A stretch of 64,000 nucleotides of DNA from Hyaloscypha bicolor E (Eukaryota > Ascomycota > Leotiomycetes > Helotiales > Hyaloscyphaceae). Positions 22,069 through 34,198 of this stretch are shown here, piece by piece. Within the stretch, counting starts at the first letter, position 1. The number at the start of each line of letters is the position of its first letter. The translations under genes and the position numbers were made by a program. A model generated the notes under the pieces. It was not told the DNA's origin, searched no databases, and saw only the letters and a program-made list of their open reading frames with translations. The stretch lies in assembly GCF_002865645.1 (NCBI RefSeq), contig NW_020194684.1, positions 2,247,241-2,311,240 of the forward strand, in the 5' to 3' direction.

Positions 22069-23774
22069 CTATCCAATCTTCTTCTCGAGTTTCTTGAGCA
22101 AGCTTCCCACGCCCTTCTCCACCTGTCCGGCTCTAGCCTCCAACTTCCCCTTGGGAGGCTTCGCTGCCTTGGCTTTGTGATGCGCGGCTTCATGTTCTGT
22201 TGGTCTGTAAACCTGTTGATGGATCGAGTAATCGGTCATCAGTGGTTGCGTATTGCTTAGCTGGTTATTGTACTGGAATTGCGAGAACCCTCCTGGTGGC
22301 GCGCCGGGGGTGTAGATCCCTGGTGAGGTTAAAGGAGAGGAGACACCCGGGGAATAGATACCGGGAGTGGTATTGGACAAGTGTGGTGAGCCGGGATAGT
22401 TGGCATATTGCGTTACGGGGATATGAGGAGGCGGCTGTTGTTGGTACGCTGGTGGAGGTGGAGCAGAGGCTGGCGGTGGAGGTTGGGCGTAGGGACTCGA
22501 TATTGTTGCTGTGGTAGGGGGTGCGGCAAAGCTGTGTTGGAAGTGCTGGGCAAAGGGAGATACGACCTGTTGCTGAGGCGGAGGTTGCTGTGGTGGAGGA
22601 GCTGGAGGACCAGTGAAATAAGCTGTCTGCGGTGGTTGACCAATTTGACCTGGGGATCCCGACAATCCTCTTTGCAAATACGTGGGAGCAAAGCTTTGAC
22701 CTTGGTCTGAAGTGGCTGCGGCTGCAAGAGGGTTTGCAGCTCCGTCTTCTGGGGGTGGTGTCTTTTCTCGGTGCTTGATAGCTTCGGGAGCTGCGGGTGC
22801 TGCTGGGTTGTAAGCCATTGGGGCGAAGTTGGCTGATTCTTGACTTTGAGGCGTGGCAGAAATAGGAGGTCCAGGGAAAGTATTTGACGACGTCCTAGAG
22901 TTTCCCGTCTGACCATGCTGATAGGATGGATCTGATATTGCCACATTCTCTAACTTCTGCACAACAGGACTCATGTCGTCGTGATGCGGCGGAGGAGCCA
23001 TGGGCTCGTCTAAAATGGTAATTTGTGCAGCAGGGAGAACCCGTCGAATCCCATTCACAAATTGGAGAGCATCCTCTTTCGTCCAGAAATATAGATCCAC
23101 AGTATGGAGTTTGTACATGTATTTGTTCTCGTTCTTGGGATCGAATGTCGGAAGATGCCATTCTTGAGTATTTGGAGAGGGCGCTTGTTGGCCAGCTTGA
23201 CCATCGACGGTCAACGTAACCAGATTGGAGTGTTTATATGAATATCGGAGATGAGTGCGATCCAGATCTAAACTCAAGTATCAGCAATGCTATCATCAGA
23301 GTTATAGATGCACTCACAGCCAGTGAAAGCATCTTGCTCCGGCGTCCCAGCATTGTTGGCAACCTCTAGGCGCGCTCTCCTCTGCCCTGCGTTTTCGAAG
23401 AGATAAACGTATGAGCCTTTGTCAAATCGGTGATGTGGGGGCTTCGCTGTCGGATTCCCATAGTAGTAATGTACGTCTGCAAAGCTGCTTGTCATTAGTA
23501 TCACAAGCTTGCGCTTGGATATTCAATGTAAGCTCACAGGGTGGCTGCCACGTCCTCTCCAGGCCTTGCCGCCATGCTGTCGGCCTCTGGCGCCTTGCGA
23601 ACAGTATAGGGGAATTTGAGATATTTCTTGGATACTTGAACAGAACTGAAAGACAGGAAGGAGAGATGCTTAAGAGAGAGACGCGACTTACGCTGGTGGG
23701 GTACTTGACCCTGTGCAGGTGCAGATGCCGGCGGCAAATATGCACGTTCTGGTGGTTTGAATGGCCAATGATCT
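22069..23774 (-). CDS. Conserved fungal protein with proline/glutamine-rich tail
   Basis: Exons read on the minus strand: ~23774-23692, 23645-23538, 23476-23318 and 23267-22069, with introns of 46, 61 and 50 nt. The conserved N-terminal half includes PPERAYLPPASAPAQ, LLFKYPRNIS, RQRPTAWRQGLERTWQPP, VHYYYGNPTAKPPHHRF, KGSYVYLFENAGQRRARLEV, TLVT-like TLTVDG and KYMYKLHTVDLYFWTKEDA. It reads as a compact globular domain that I remember being conserved in Pezizomycotina and sometimes labelled RNA-recognition-motif protein, though I see no RNP1/RNP2 motif. The C-terminal half is Pro/Gln-rich and ends in a basic amphipathic helix (GVGSLLKKLEKKIG). The start is unresolved: no in-frame ATG is seen in the first exon. 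A further exon beginning at an ATG near 23,900 and spliced into 23774 would keep the frame but uses a weak GTGATA donor. Confidence 0.75.
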
Positions 23775-24895
23775 TCTATAAATAGCTTTCGGCTGATCGC
23801 GCTAAATCCCCAACTCCTTCTCTTCCACCCGTCTATCACTTTCCACGGGGGCTATTTCCACCCCTTCTGTCCTCTCTTCTCGCACCTCTTTTCTACCCAT
23901 CTCTTCGCGCATCGATTTTAAGCACCCTCCCTTGAAAGTCGAAACTCATTTGAGCCAATTAGTTGCATATATGACGTTAGATACGCCAAATCCATTCAAC
24001 TTCAAACCCTCCCGAATTCTCCACTATTCGAGTGAACAGAGAAATAGCATACAAAAGTATATTCGGAACACTATAGAACCTGTTCGAAACCTTCTTGGAC
24101 GTTTGGAGTATTGTACAAAAGCAGATATTTAAGGCGACAAAAACAGCGGGCGCAGAAGAAGTGCAAAGGCATGGATCCCGCCCGCATTCGCTCTCTATCC
24201 CTGTACTTTCACAATGCACGACTTGCAAAATCTTGATATTAAGCATGCTTGGAACCAAGAGTGAAATATATCATGGTCCCTCAAGTAGGAGGCTCTTGAA
24301 TGTACTTTTCGCAACAGGCAGAACTAGAGACTTACGAAAGTCATATGCATCAAGTCGTTCAGCGTGTCTAATTTCTCCCCGTCTTTCCCGCCTTTCGAAT
24401 TGAAATATTACATGCACGGTTCAGTTGTGGATCGGTCCCCTCGTCGGCTCCAAAGACAGACAATTTTCTTGGCCTGATTTCGTCTGGCAAGCAGAGACTA
24501 TTGAGTTTTCAGGCCAACACCATAGACGGACGCCTGATGAGAGCCCTTGGCACACTCATTTGACTTGCAACAGCCGTCCATGGAAACTCCAACTTCACTC
24601 CAGACCGCATATCTCAAGAGAAAGCAGTCAATTTTGTGGAATCAGCGGAAGGCCGTTGGACGTGGATTGTAGACATCTAGGATGAAAATGGGATTTGAAG
24701 TGGGGCTGAGAGGGGATTGGAAAAAGGTGGTATGGATGGTGATTACGACCTTCGCACTAGAAATGATAATTTTCTTGTTGTCTTGTACATTGCTGTGAGG
24801 TATATCTGGAGGGTGGAGATCTTCAGATTCTTCAGAAGATTTTACTTCTTACCACAGGTATACTTGGGCATCAACTATTCCTCATGTAGCGTAGA
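23775..24895. other. Intergenic, no supported gene
   Basis: Contains the promoter region of the proline-rich gene and possibly its missing first exon. Otherwise only short chance frames. The final bases are the target site of the hAT-like MITE. Confidence 0.4.
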
Positions 24896-25524
24896 CAGTG
24901 TGTGAAAAAAATAATTAAGGTAATTAATTATATTTAATTAAATCAAGTAAACAATTAATTATAATTTGATTATTAACTTTCAAAAAAAATTAATTATTAG
25001 AAAAATTATAATTAAATATAATTAATTATTTCTAATTATTACGGGAAATCCATATAAAAGTTATATAAGTAATAAATTCTCTTCTTTTATTTAAATAATA
25101 TACGACTAAAGTATAAAGAGAGCAAATGTTAATCAATTTCCAAAGAAGAGGGAAGGAGAGCAAGGTAATATATATGTGAATTATTTGCTCTGGGTATCAC
25201 ATGACCACACTCACGTGACTGTAGAAGTCAAAACCCCTACTATAGTACTTATTTACAAAGATAAGTAAAGCGAGTAAAGGGATACTAGCTATTAAGCCTA
25301 TAATAATAAGGCGATATCTAAATTAGGGTAAAATACGCTTTACTTTTGCGCTATAATGCTTATATTATCTTTATAGTCACGTGTAATAACACGTGACCCA
25401 GTAATTAATTATATTTAATTAAATTAAGCAAATAATTAATTATAATTTAATTACTACGATTCTGACTTAATTTAATTTGATTACCGGCCAATAATTATAA
25501 TTAATTAAATTATTTGACACACTG
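24896..25524. mobile_element. Non-autonomous hAT-like MITE (629 bp)
   Basis: The ends are inverted: left CAGTGTGTGAAA..., right ...TTTGACACACTG. They are flanked by a perfect 8-bp direct duplication AGCGTAGA (24888-24895 and 25525-25532). An 8-bp duplication with CAGTG termini is the hallmark of hAT transposons. The interior is very AT-rich, has no coding frame, and contains a ~53-bp direct repeat (near 24921 and 25401). Two CACGTG-like sites lie near 25212 and 25378. Mobilised in trans by a hAT transposase that is not in this window. Confidence 0.85.
24921..25455 (+). repeat. ~53-bp direct repeats inside the MITE
   Basis: The stretch starting GTAATTAATTATATTTAATT near 24921 recurs at about 25402 with a handful of substitutions. 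Such subterminal repeats are common in hAT elements and may be transposase-binding sites. Confidence 0.6.
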
Positions 25525-25844
25525 AGCGTAGATTATAGATGGCATAACAAGGCAAAGGCCTCTTGCAGACCCATATGATTTGACGATCCTCAATTTAGGA
25601 CCATCTAAGTCTATTGATATAAGAGAAAGGGAGGGAGATTGGGAAAGAGTTAATCTTGGTCACGTGGCTATCAATTACTTGTTGAAAACCACGAATACAC
25701 AATAGACAACTAATAAGAGGAGTTTTCAAACCAAACGACGAGACTTCAACGAGCTCGAAAGCCCAGATCCGGGCCAGAATTCGGAATACAATGTTAGTTC
25801 TTTGATTTCACTTGTCGAGGTACATGACAGGGCTGCTTGCGCTA

Positions 25845-25877
25845 CAGTTATATGCGAAAACTCCCTGTTTTAGCGAA
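25845..25877 (+). repeat. Left terminal inverted repeat of Tc1-type element
   Basis: Matches the reverse complement of 29540-29572 over about 32 bases without mismatch; similarity fades inward. Confidence 0.92.
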
Positions 25878-26015
25878 TTTTAGCCGCATCATGCACTTTT
25901 GGTGCGCACCCCACCAAAAATTAATGATAATTGACAAAACTCACCCAACAATCGCACTACCACCTCCAGCACCATCCCAATTAGGCAATTTCGACTTTAT
26001 TCGCAAGCTCCTACC

Positions 26016-28061
26016 ATGGCACGTTCAAAGAGCAAAAAAATCGAGAAACCACCGCCTTTAGTAGGCAAAAAACGACAGAGAAAACCTACGGCTAAGGCCT
26101 CCTCCGCTCTAGTAGCTCCCAAACAGCCTAAAATCAAGCTCACGACTGCTAGCAGGCCCCCAAAAGAGCCTTCTCCTGATACTGGTGCTAGCGGAGCTAA
26201 TCCCCAAAGGGAGCGTACTATCGAAATATCGTCGTCGTCGTCCAGCGAGTCTCCAGAGCCCGAAGCTAAGACCCACGTGGTTACCGTGAACTGGCAGGTT
26301 TACCTGAACCATAAGCTAGTTCATTCGGAGTCTTTTCAGGAGGATTTTTTATCGATTCTACATAATGGATACCGATTTTGGCAGGGCTGGGTTCAGATGA
26401 GGGTCGACGAAGCGGCGAAGACGGATAAGAAGATCAAAGCTAGGAGAAAATAGAAGGGAATATATGGAGCTTTGAGCAATCGACAGATCTTCCATATCCA
26501 AGATAGGGAGAGCTTTGAGAGGTTCGAAAAAATAATGGTTTCTAGGGGCTCAAAAGGCGTTGATTGCGTTATTGAAGCTCGATTCGTCACCAAAGGAGAC
26601 CCCGAATCGTTACCGGAACCAGAGAAAGCGTCAGGAAAGAGAAGAAAAATACCAGATCCTCCCAAGCTAGTCTATTCAGATGACGACAGTGACGCTAAAA
26701 AGAGTATTCCCCCTATCAAGAAGGCTAGGAAAACAGCTACCACTGTCGCTATTGCGTCTTTAGTCGAGGATAGGAAGACACAATCGAGATATCAGGAGAG
26801 ATTGAGCCTACTTTCGCGGTATTGGAGATATAATGGGGGAGAAAGGGGAGGGTGCCCAAATAGGAATCAATAGTGTTTTATCCATGAAGGGAACCATTTC
26901 AGGATTGAATTGGACGACTTCCATAAATGGATAGATTAATGGAGAGATGAGCTTCCTGATGAGGCTAATACCACTACTATTCCTACTGATTTGATTATCA
27001 AATGGATACTACATGGCGAAAATCAATAGAGGATTGGTGGACGACGAAATGAGAGCAAAGGAAAGGTGAAGGAGAAGGAGAGAGTGAAGGATGAACCAAG
27101 AGAGGGCTCATCTTAACCCATCATTAACCACAACTACTATGGCGATAAATTCAAGGGAGAAGAGCCCTCCACTAGCTTATATAGCGTCCCACGGGTACCA
27201 CTACCCCGTCGTTCACCTGTATATCCCGCCGATTACGATCCAATTCCCCCCCCTGAGTTCGTGGCTATTGAGCAAGCTTCACGTCGTCGAGCTGAACTCC
27301 TCTAGCAAAACCAGCTTCTTCCCCGTCCACGAGCTAATTCGCCTTATTTTCAATGTCGACGACCTTCTCCTCCTACTCTTCCACGTTCCCGGTATCAAGA
27401 TCGCGATCGTTAAGCTGAGTACTCCTCTAGCGTCTTTGATTTGCGTGCTTTGCGAGAGTCTAGCCCAATTCGTGGAGATGCTGATATTGGGGAGGAATTA
27501 GCGTTATTCAGGGCATGGCTAGATGCTCACTTACCTCGAAATCGACGAGCTGATATTAGTAATTTGATAGCTATGGCGTCAGAGGAGCAGATTGACCCGA
27601 AATAGCTAAAGGCGATGGAGAAATCGGAGGCTAAAGAGCATGGCATTCCATGGGGATTTCTCCTTGTCGTAAAGGATCAGGTTTCCCCTTGGCGTACTGT
27701 ATGGAATTCGGAGGTTAATCGATCTTCTATATCAAATATGGGTGCTCCGGTACCAATTACTAATATAGTAGCCCCCTCCCAAAGCACTATTCCGGATACC
27801 CAAGCAGGAGACTCGATTCGACCAGATATCGTCTTTAGTACGTATCCTGAAGACGAGATTAGCTTCCACCAGGGCGTAGGCAACTCACAGAAGCAGGATT
27901 GGGAAGAGTTTATGACTCCTGGGATGTTTAATGACGATTGCGAATCGATTGGGGGTTGGATGGAGAATGATATTTAGAATCGAGCCTTGATTTCCACACA
28001 TTACGGGACTAGGGAGGCGAGGAATGGACTAATCAGATTGCAGGATTTTAGGCTCTTTTGA
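26016..28061 (+). pseudogene. Passenger gene of the Tc1-type transposon, function unknown
   Basis: One continuous reading frame of 682 codons from ATG 26016 to TGA 28059-28061, interrupted by nine stops: TAG at 26451, 26871, 27027, 27303, 27603 and 27975, TAA at 26937, 27114 and 27411. No frameshift is seen, and protein-like sequence continues in frame across each stop. The start is basic (MARSKSKKIEK, KKRQRKP), then an acidic/Ser patch. A compact region with VVTVNWQVYLNHKLVHSESF follows, then another globular stretch (HFRIELDDFHKWID), an Arg/Pro-rich linker, and a helical segment (ELALFRAWLDAHLPRNRRAD). The basic N-terminus suggests DNA binding or nuclear entry. I do not recognise a family, and a second gene is unusual for a Tc1-type element. 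Confidence 0.8.
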
Positions 28062-28380
28062 AGAGATTTATTACTGGCGTTGTGGTCGTTGTTTTTAGTC
28101 GAGATTGTTAATATTTGAAGTTTTTCCCTTATACTAAATATTTTTGCAACCACACCGTAGGATTTTTATATATTAGAATAATTAAAAGAGCTATTTCCTA
28201 CGATTCTAAATATGCTTTCGTTTTTTTAATAGTAGTTGTGGTTGTTAAGAACCGTAGTGTTTTTTAATTAGCGTCAATGTCGGCTCTCTGGTAAAGTAAC
28301 AAGTGATTTTGGAACCACCTTTTATAATATTAAAATCACCAGAACTTTAAGTAATATTAAGTATGGCGATTCCATTGATT

Positions 28381-29382
28381 TTATACTAATTCTACAGGGA
28401 AATTCCGATATCCTGAATTATAGAAATGCCCCCTAGCCTTCCTAGCTGCCTCCGGCCCCCGTCCAAGCCTCCGAATAGTATCAATCAGATAATCTCCAAA
28501 GTCTGGATACTCCCCATGGACTTTCCTATAGTTCTTCCGCATATCAGACTTAATATCGTGAAAGCTCTCCTCGATTGGGTTCAAAATTGGGCAATAAGGA
28601 GGTAACTAGCGTATCCAAACACCCCGTACCCGGCACATATCAAGCACCCTCTGACTCCGGTGTATACTATAGTTGTCTATTATAATAATCGAATTTTTGC
28701 CCGGCCATGGATTATACTGCGGGAGCACCCTATTTTCCATCCAATCTTCAAAAATCTCGGCTGTGATATTGCCTTGATAAACCAAAGGATCAAGGTGCCC
28801 ATTAATCGTATATGCCGGCAAAAGGGACTACTTAGGAGATCGCTTCAAGAGTATCTTCATCTCCGCAGGTAAGCCCTGAGGTGCCCATCCATATTTCCTA
28901 TGCCCCGTATGCTCATTAAAAGCTGATTCGTCCACGGCAATGATCTGATCTGCTCTCCAAAATCGAGAATCGTCATACCACTGCTCAAGAAGCTCCTGGT
29001 TTTGCTCCGCCGCCACCGCCTTGATTTTCTTATGTGTAATCTCCAATCTCTTCAAAAGACGCGAGATCGTCGTTTGGTGAGGTTTAATGCCGAATTCCTC
29101 ATTAAGAAAGTCAATAATTTCCTCCTGGTAAACGTCGACATATCTCAGAACATGCTCCATTACCGCTTCTTCCATTTCTGGTGTAATTATCGATCGACGG
29201 CCTGGTTTTTTCCGGGGATCCCAGCCAAGAGCTTTCCGAACCCGTATCTAATACCTCCGATATCGTATGGTTTCGTAAGTAGTGTTGAATCGGGTTGCGA
29301 TCTCGTGCAAATCGGGGTGATAAGGTTGTGCGACGATAGCGTCGATGGCCGCGATTTCGCGCGGGCTTAGGTGAGGAGCCAT
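28381..29382 (-). pseudogene. Tc1-family DD34E transposase, inactivated by stops
   Basis: A 334-codon frame from ATG 29382 to TAA-type end at 28381 with three in-frame TAG codons (29250-29248, 28830-28828, 28608-28606) and no frameshift. The N-terminus has two helix-turn-helix-like stretches (SPREIAAIDAIVAQ, EEIIDFLNEEFGI). The catalytic domain shows the first Asp in IIAVDESAFNEHTG, the second in IIIIDNYSIHRS and the Glu in LNPIEESF, with 34 residues between the second Asp and the Glu, i.e. DD34E as in Tc1. Length is normal for the family. Cut-and-paste transposition at TA sites is the family activity; this copy cannot make a full protein without readthrough. Confidence 0.92.
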
Positions 29383-29539
29383 AATCTGCTCTTATCATTA
29401 GCAAGAGCTACTTTAGGGGAGTAAATTGATCCACTTCTCATCTAATTCGGACGTGGTTTGGTGGAGCAATTGGTGGTTGAAGATAATTTAGGTAACTTTT
29501 GGTGCACCCATTTTTAAGTGTACCGCTTTTCGTCAAAAA

Positions 29540-29572
29540 CTCGCTAAAACAGGGAGTTTTCGCATATAACTG
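29540..29572 (-). repeat. Right terminal inverted repeat of Tc1-type element
   Basis: Reverse complement of 25845-25877; followed by the TA target duplication at 29573-29574. Confidence 0.92.
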
Positions 29573-29852
29573 TAGCATCGGCAAAATTATTTGTAGCTTC
29601 AAGCCTCAAGTTGAACATCAACGACCAGCCTTTCCCCACGATTGAACCCTCATCTCTCACTCGGACAAGCTCAGCATTGACTCCGCTGAGGATATAAACG
29701 CAGCAAACGCCACTAAAAATCAATCGACGAACCAACCAGCACCGCATACGCAATTGTCCACCGACACCTCTTCCCGAACTGGTTTTCTCCACCCATTGCG
29801 CCCACGCGGGCCCTACACAACTCACAGCGCTCTCTCTTTCGCACCACCCATC

Positions 29853-30341
29853 ATGTCCCTCGTCCACCTCTCCCACGTCTGCTCGCACCTCTCCAACACC
29901 TCCAAAGCACGTCTAGGCCTCACCTCCGTGCCCTCCACCAACATGATCCTAACCATCTCCCTCGCGCTTCAACAAGCCGGCTTCCTCTCCTCCGTCACCC
30001 GCGGCGGCCTCACACCACCCCCCCTCGATGACCTCTCCTCCTATATCCCGGAACCTGTCACACAAGAGAACATAAGCACGCGGCGGCTGTGGCTGGGTAT
30101 GAAGTACTGGGACAACGAGCCGGTGTTGAACAAGATGAGCATGGTTAGCAAACCGACGAAGAGGGTGTGGATGGATGTTGAAGGGTTAGGAAAGCTGATT
30201 AGAGGACGGGATGCGGGGTTTGTGGCGGGATTAAGGAAGCCGGGGGAGTGTTTGTTTGTTAGCACTGATAGGGGGATTATGGAGAGTAGGGAGTGTGTGG
30301 AGAGGAAGGTGGGCGGGATGCTGTTGTGTAGGGCTGTTTGA
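29853..30341 (+). CDS. MRPS8: Mitochondrial small-subunit ribosomal protein uS8m
   Basis: A single exon of 162 aa. The N-terminus MSLVHLSHVCSHLSNTSKARL and the block MILTISLALQQAGFLSSVTRGG match the S8 family as found in fungal mitochondrial ribosomes. The C-terminus contains the S8 signature region VSTDRGIMESRECVERKVGGMLLCRAV (the STSRGIMTDREAR-like loop). S8 binds 16S-like rRNA in the central domain of the small subunit. ATG 29853 was chosen over the in-frame ATG at 29754 because family similarity starts there and the upstream codons look like leader. The Tc1-type insertion ends about 280 bp upstream and may lie in its promoter. Convergent with the homoisocitrate dehydrogenase gene, 159 bp apart. 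Confidence 0.93.
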   Translation: MSLVHLSHVCSHLSNTSKARLGLTSVPSTNMILTISLALQQAGFLSSVTRGGLTPPPLDDLSSYIPEPVTQENISTRRLWLGMKYWDNEPVLNKMSMVSKPTKRVWMDVEGLGKLIRGRDAGFVAGLRKPGECLFVSTDRGIMESRECVERKVGGMLLCRAV

Positions 30342-30500
30342 TGGGCAGCATTGGGGGGTGGTGTATATCATCTTTGCATTGCAGGCGTTGAAGAGCTCTG
30401 CTTGTCACGAATATAAGATAGTGGATGTGTACAAAATAGATGGACAGAGGTTAAGATGTCATTGTACCTCCAGGCAAGGGACATTTCTATTCATACAAGC

Positions 30501-31623
<1,123 letters not shown>

Positions 31624-32205
31624 TGTTGGTTGTTTGCTTCAGTTGCGATGTCGGTCTCAGATATTTTATTTCCCATCCTCGGACATCTCCCTCCCAAACG
31701 AGCCAATCGACTTCGGCAACCAACCCCTGTCGAAGCTCTGACTAAAACCCCTATTTTCCAGCATCAAGGAGCTTCCCCACCACCAAATAAAGCTTTAAAT
31801 CCACTGTGCCCCTGCATAATAAAACCTCAAATATGCTTTCGAGACGCTGAGTGTGCGAGCCGCGAACCACCTTCTTGCTTGCCGTGAACTGGACACATTC
31901 TTCACCTCTCTATTTTCTGGGCTGTCCCATCCCATCTTGATACCGCGTTGTTTACGATACCGTGTCGCGTGCTACGTTGCTAGTTTAACCAGCGTGTCTT
32001 TTGCTGGGCCCCATCCTGGATACTCGGCCACCTGGGCCTTGCTTCTGCCCGCGATTATACCCCGTGCTCTGGTGAATATTGAATAGGTCTCGACGATCTC
32101 GGGGACCGCTAGGCAGCTTCATCGCTTCCGAAAAGATTTCGAAATCTCTTTGAATTTGTCTCGAGAAGGAAGGAACACTACACAGGTTGATCTTGAGCCG
32201 CCAAG
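31624..32205. other. Divergent promoter region
   Basis: Spacer between the divergent homoisocitrate dehydrogenase and the disordered-protein gene. I find no further gene; chance frames only. Confidence 0.4.
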
Positions 32206-34198
32206 ATGTCGGGAGGCGTCCGCAACCTGCGCGCAATGTTCGAGAATAAGGACACTGCCTCGAGTCCTCCAGATCGAGGTCGTTCACCTGCGGGTTCAGT
32301 TGGTGAGTAAATCTCGTCTTTGTGTGTGAAGCGCCGCTAAGAATCCAGGGGTTGTGAGCAACGGCACATCACCACGACCGCTTTCGAAAGTACGGACGAG
32401 CTTTGTGACAGTCGAGAGAAGCGGACAAATGGGTATTGCTTTGAAGCGGGAGAATAGCGGTGGTGAACCAAGCATGTTGAAGCGGCGGACAAGTTTTAGC
32501 ATTGATGAGCAGGAGCATCCAAAGCAGACTGCAGAGCGCCAGGAGTCGATTGCTACCGAATTTCAAGCGAGAAATAGCAGTACTGTTATTAAGGACACAA
32601 TACCGGAGTCGGCAATTGAGACCCCGCAAAGCGAATCGGACAAGAGACTTGGTGGTGGTGATCAGAAAAAGCAGACCACAAAGCCTTCGAAAGTTGAGGA
32701 GAAGAAGACCACGGCTGGCCCTTCAAATGGACACACAAATGGAAGTGCAAAGCCTGCGGCTGTGAAGAGTGCGGACATGCCTACCACAGCCAAGACTATC
32801 TCCAGACCAGCTGCTATCTCAACCGCCAAAACTACCACTACAGCTAAAGTTTCGCCGAAGAAGATCAAAACTCCAGCCCCAAAGACCCCAACCACGCCAG
32901 TTCGGACCCAAGTGAAGGAGGCACCAGCAAAGAGCCCAGACAAGAAACCTGAGAAGAAGACTGGGAAGCAGCCCGAGAAGAAGCCAAGCAGAGCATCACT
33001 CGCATCCAGCGATACCTCAAAGCCTGCAAGCAAACCTACAACGACTCCAGCACAGGGTTCAGCTCCCAAGACGAGAATCCAACCATCTCCACCACAAACT
33101 GGTTTCGTAAAGCCCAGACCAAAGTCTCCCACCCGACCTATCAAGCTTCCAGCATCTCTCACTGCCCATACTGCCTCCTCTGGTTCTAAGACTGCTACAG
33201 CACCTCCACGAACATCCTCCAGACAATCGCTCAGCCGTGCATCAGGCAATATCCAACCCACCAACTCTCTTCAAGCACACCATGCGGTGTCCCGTTCTCC
33301 TAGCCGTGCCAGCACAACCGGAAAGTCAACCCTAACCCGAAAGCCATCCACTCTGAAGCCCGGACATAGTAGACCATCCCTCGGTCCTCCTCCGGCTGCA
33401 CTCAAGAAGCAGACATCCCGTCAAAGTCTTCCCCAGGCTGCACCCGCTGATGAAGGCTTCCTGGCAAGAATGATGCGACCAACCACCTCTTCTGCATCGA
33501 AGACCATTGTGGAGAAGGCTGCTCCTTTGACCCCACCGAAGAGATCGCAATCTGTAAAGAGACCTTCAACCAAGGATGGACCGTCAAAGGTTGTCACGCC
33601 GCTTGCAAGTCCTGCAGCTAAAGCGCCGAAGCAACTTGCTCCTAAGGCCATACCAAAAGTAGTAAATGCAACTGCATCATCGTCCCAGGATGCGCCAGTT
33701 AAAGAGGAAGAGGAGCCTAAGGTTGTTGAATCTGTTCCAGCTGCCAAGGAAGAAGTCGCAGAGGCACCGGTTGAGACTGCTCCAGCGGAGATCACAGAGT
33801 CAGTTGAAGAACCACAGGTGGATGTCGAGGAAACAAAGGCAACGGAGCCCGAAATCAGCCACGTTGAGGAGCCTGTTGTAGTTGAGGAGGAACCAGCCCC
33901 GGTCGAGGATGAGCCAGTCGTGGCACCTTCAGTCCCCGATGTTGAAGCACCAATAACTCCCAAGGTCACGGAGGAAGAAAACCACGAAGTTGGCGCAGCC
34001 AAGGAGCTGGAGGTTGAAAAGGAGGTACCAGAGGCTGAGGCGGAGCCCGAGCGTGTTGAGTCTGAACCAATTGTTGAACAGAAAGCATCTGTACCGGCCA
34101 AAGTTGAGGAATTGGAGGACCCAGCAGATCGTGAAGCGAGAGAGGAAATCGAGAGACTCAATGCGGAGGTTATGGCTGCATCTAAGGATACTGATTAA
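32206..34198 (+). CDS. Long disordered Lys/Pro/Thr- then Glu-rich protein
   Basis: Exons 32206-32302 and 32349-34198 with a 46-nt intron give 648 aa. The N-terminus (MSGGVRNLRAMFENKD, SPPDRGRSPAGS, RPLSKVRTSFVTVERSGQM) is a short motif I recall as conserved at the start of a family of large disordered ascomycete proteins. Residues ~80-440 are Lys/Pro/Thr/Ser-rich with many KTP/KSP-like pieces, so the pI is high there. Residues ~450-640 are rich in Glu, Val and Pro (EEPVVVEEEPAPVEDEP-type repeats) and strongly acidic. It ends in a helical DREAREEIERLNAEVMAA. No enzymatic domain or membrane segment. A cytoskeletal or scaffold role would fit but is not shown; function is unknown. Confidence 0.8.

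Larger units (their letters stand above)
25845..29572. mobile_element. Tc1/mariner-type transposon with two convergent genes
   Basis: A 3,728-bp element with ~32-bp perfect terminal inverted repeats beginning CAGTTATATGCGAAAACTCC, flanked by TA on both sides (25843-25844 and 29573-29574), the Tc1/mariner target duplication. It carries a DD34E transposase gene on the minus strand near the right end and a second, unrelated 682-codon gene on the plus strand near the left end; they point at each other. Start codons lie 171 bp and 190 bp inside the respective ends. Both genes contain only in-frame TAG/TAA lesions and no frameshift, consistent with RIP. It sits about 280 bp upstream of the mitochondrial S8 gene. 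Confidence 0.92.

Noticed and set aside
27091..27501. 136-codon open frame inside the Tc1-type element
   Set aside because: It is out of phase with the 682-codon passenger frame, which continues coherently before and after; this is a shadow frame.
33421..34161. 246-codon Ser/Thr/Gly-rich minus-strand frame
   Set aside because: Antisense shadow of the Glu/Lys/Pro-rich protein at 32206-34198, whose codon use creates open frames on the other strand.
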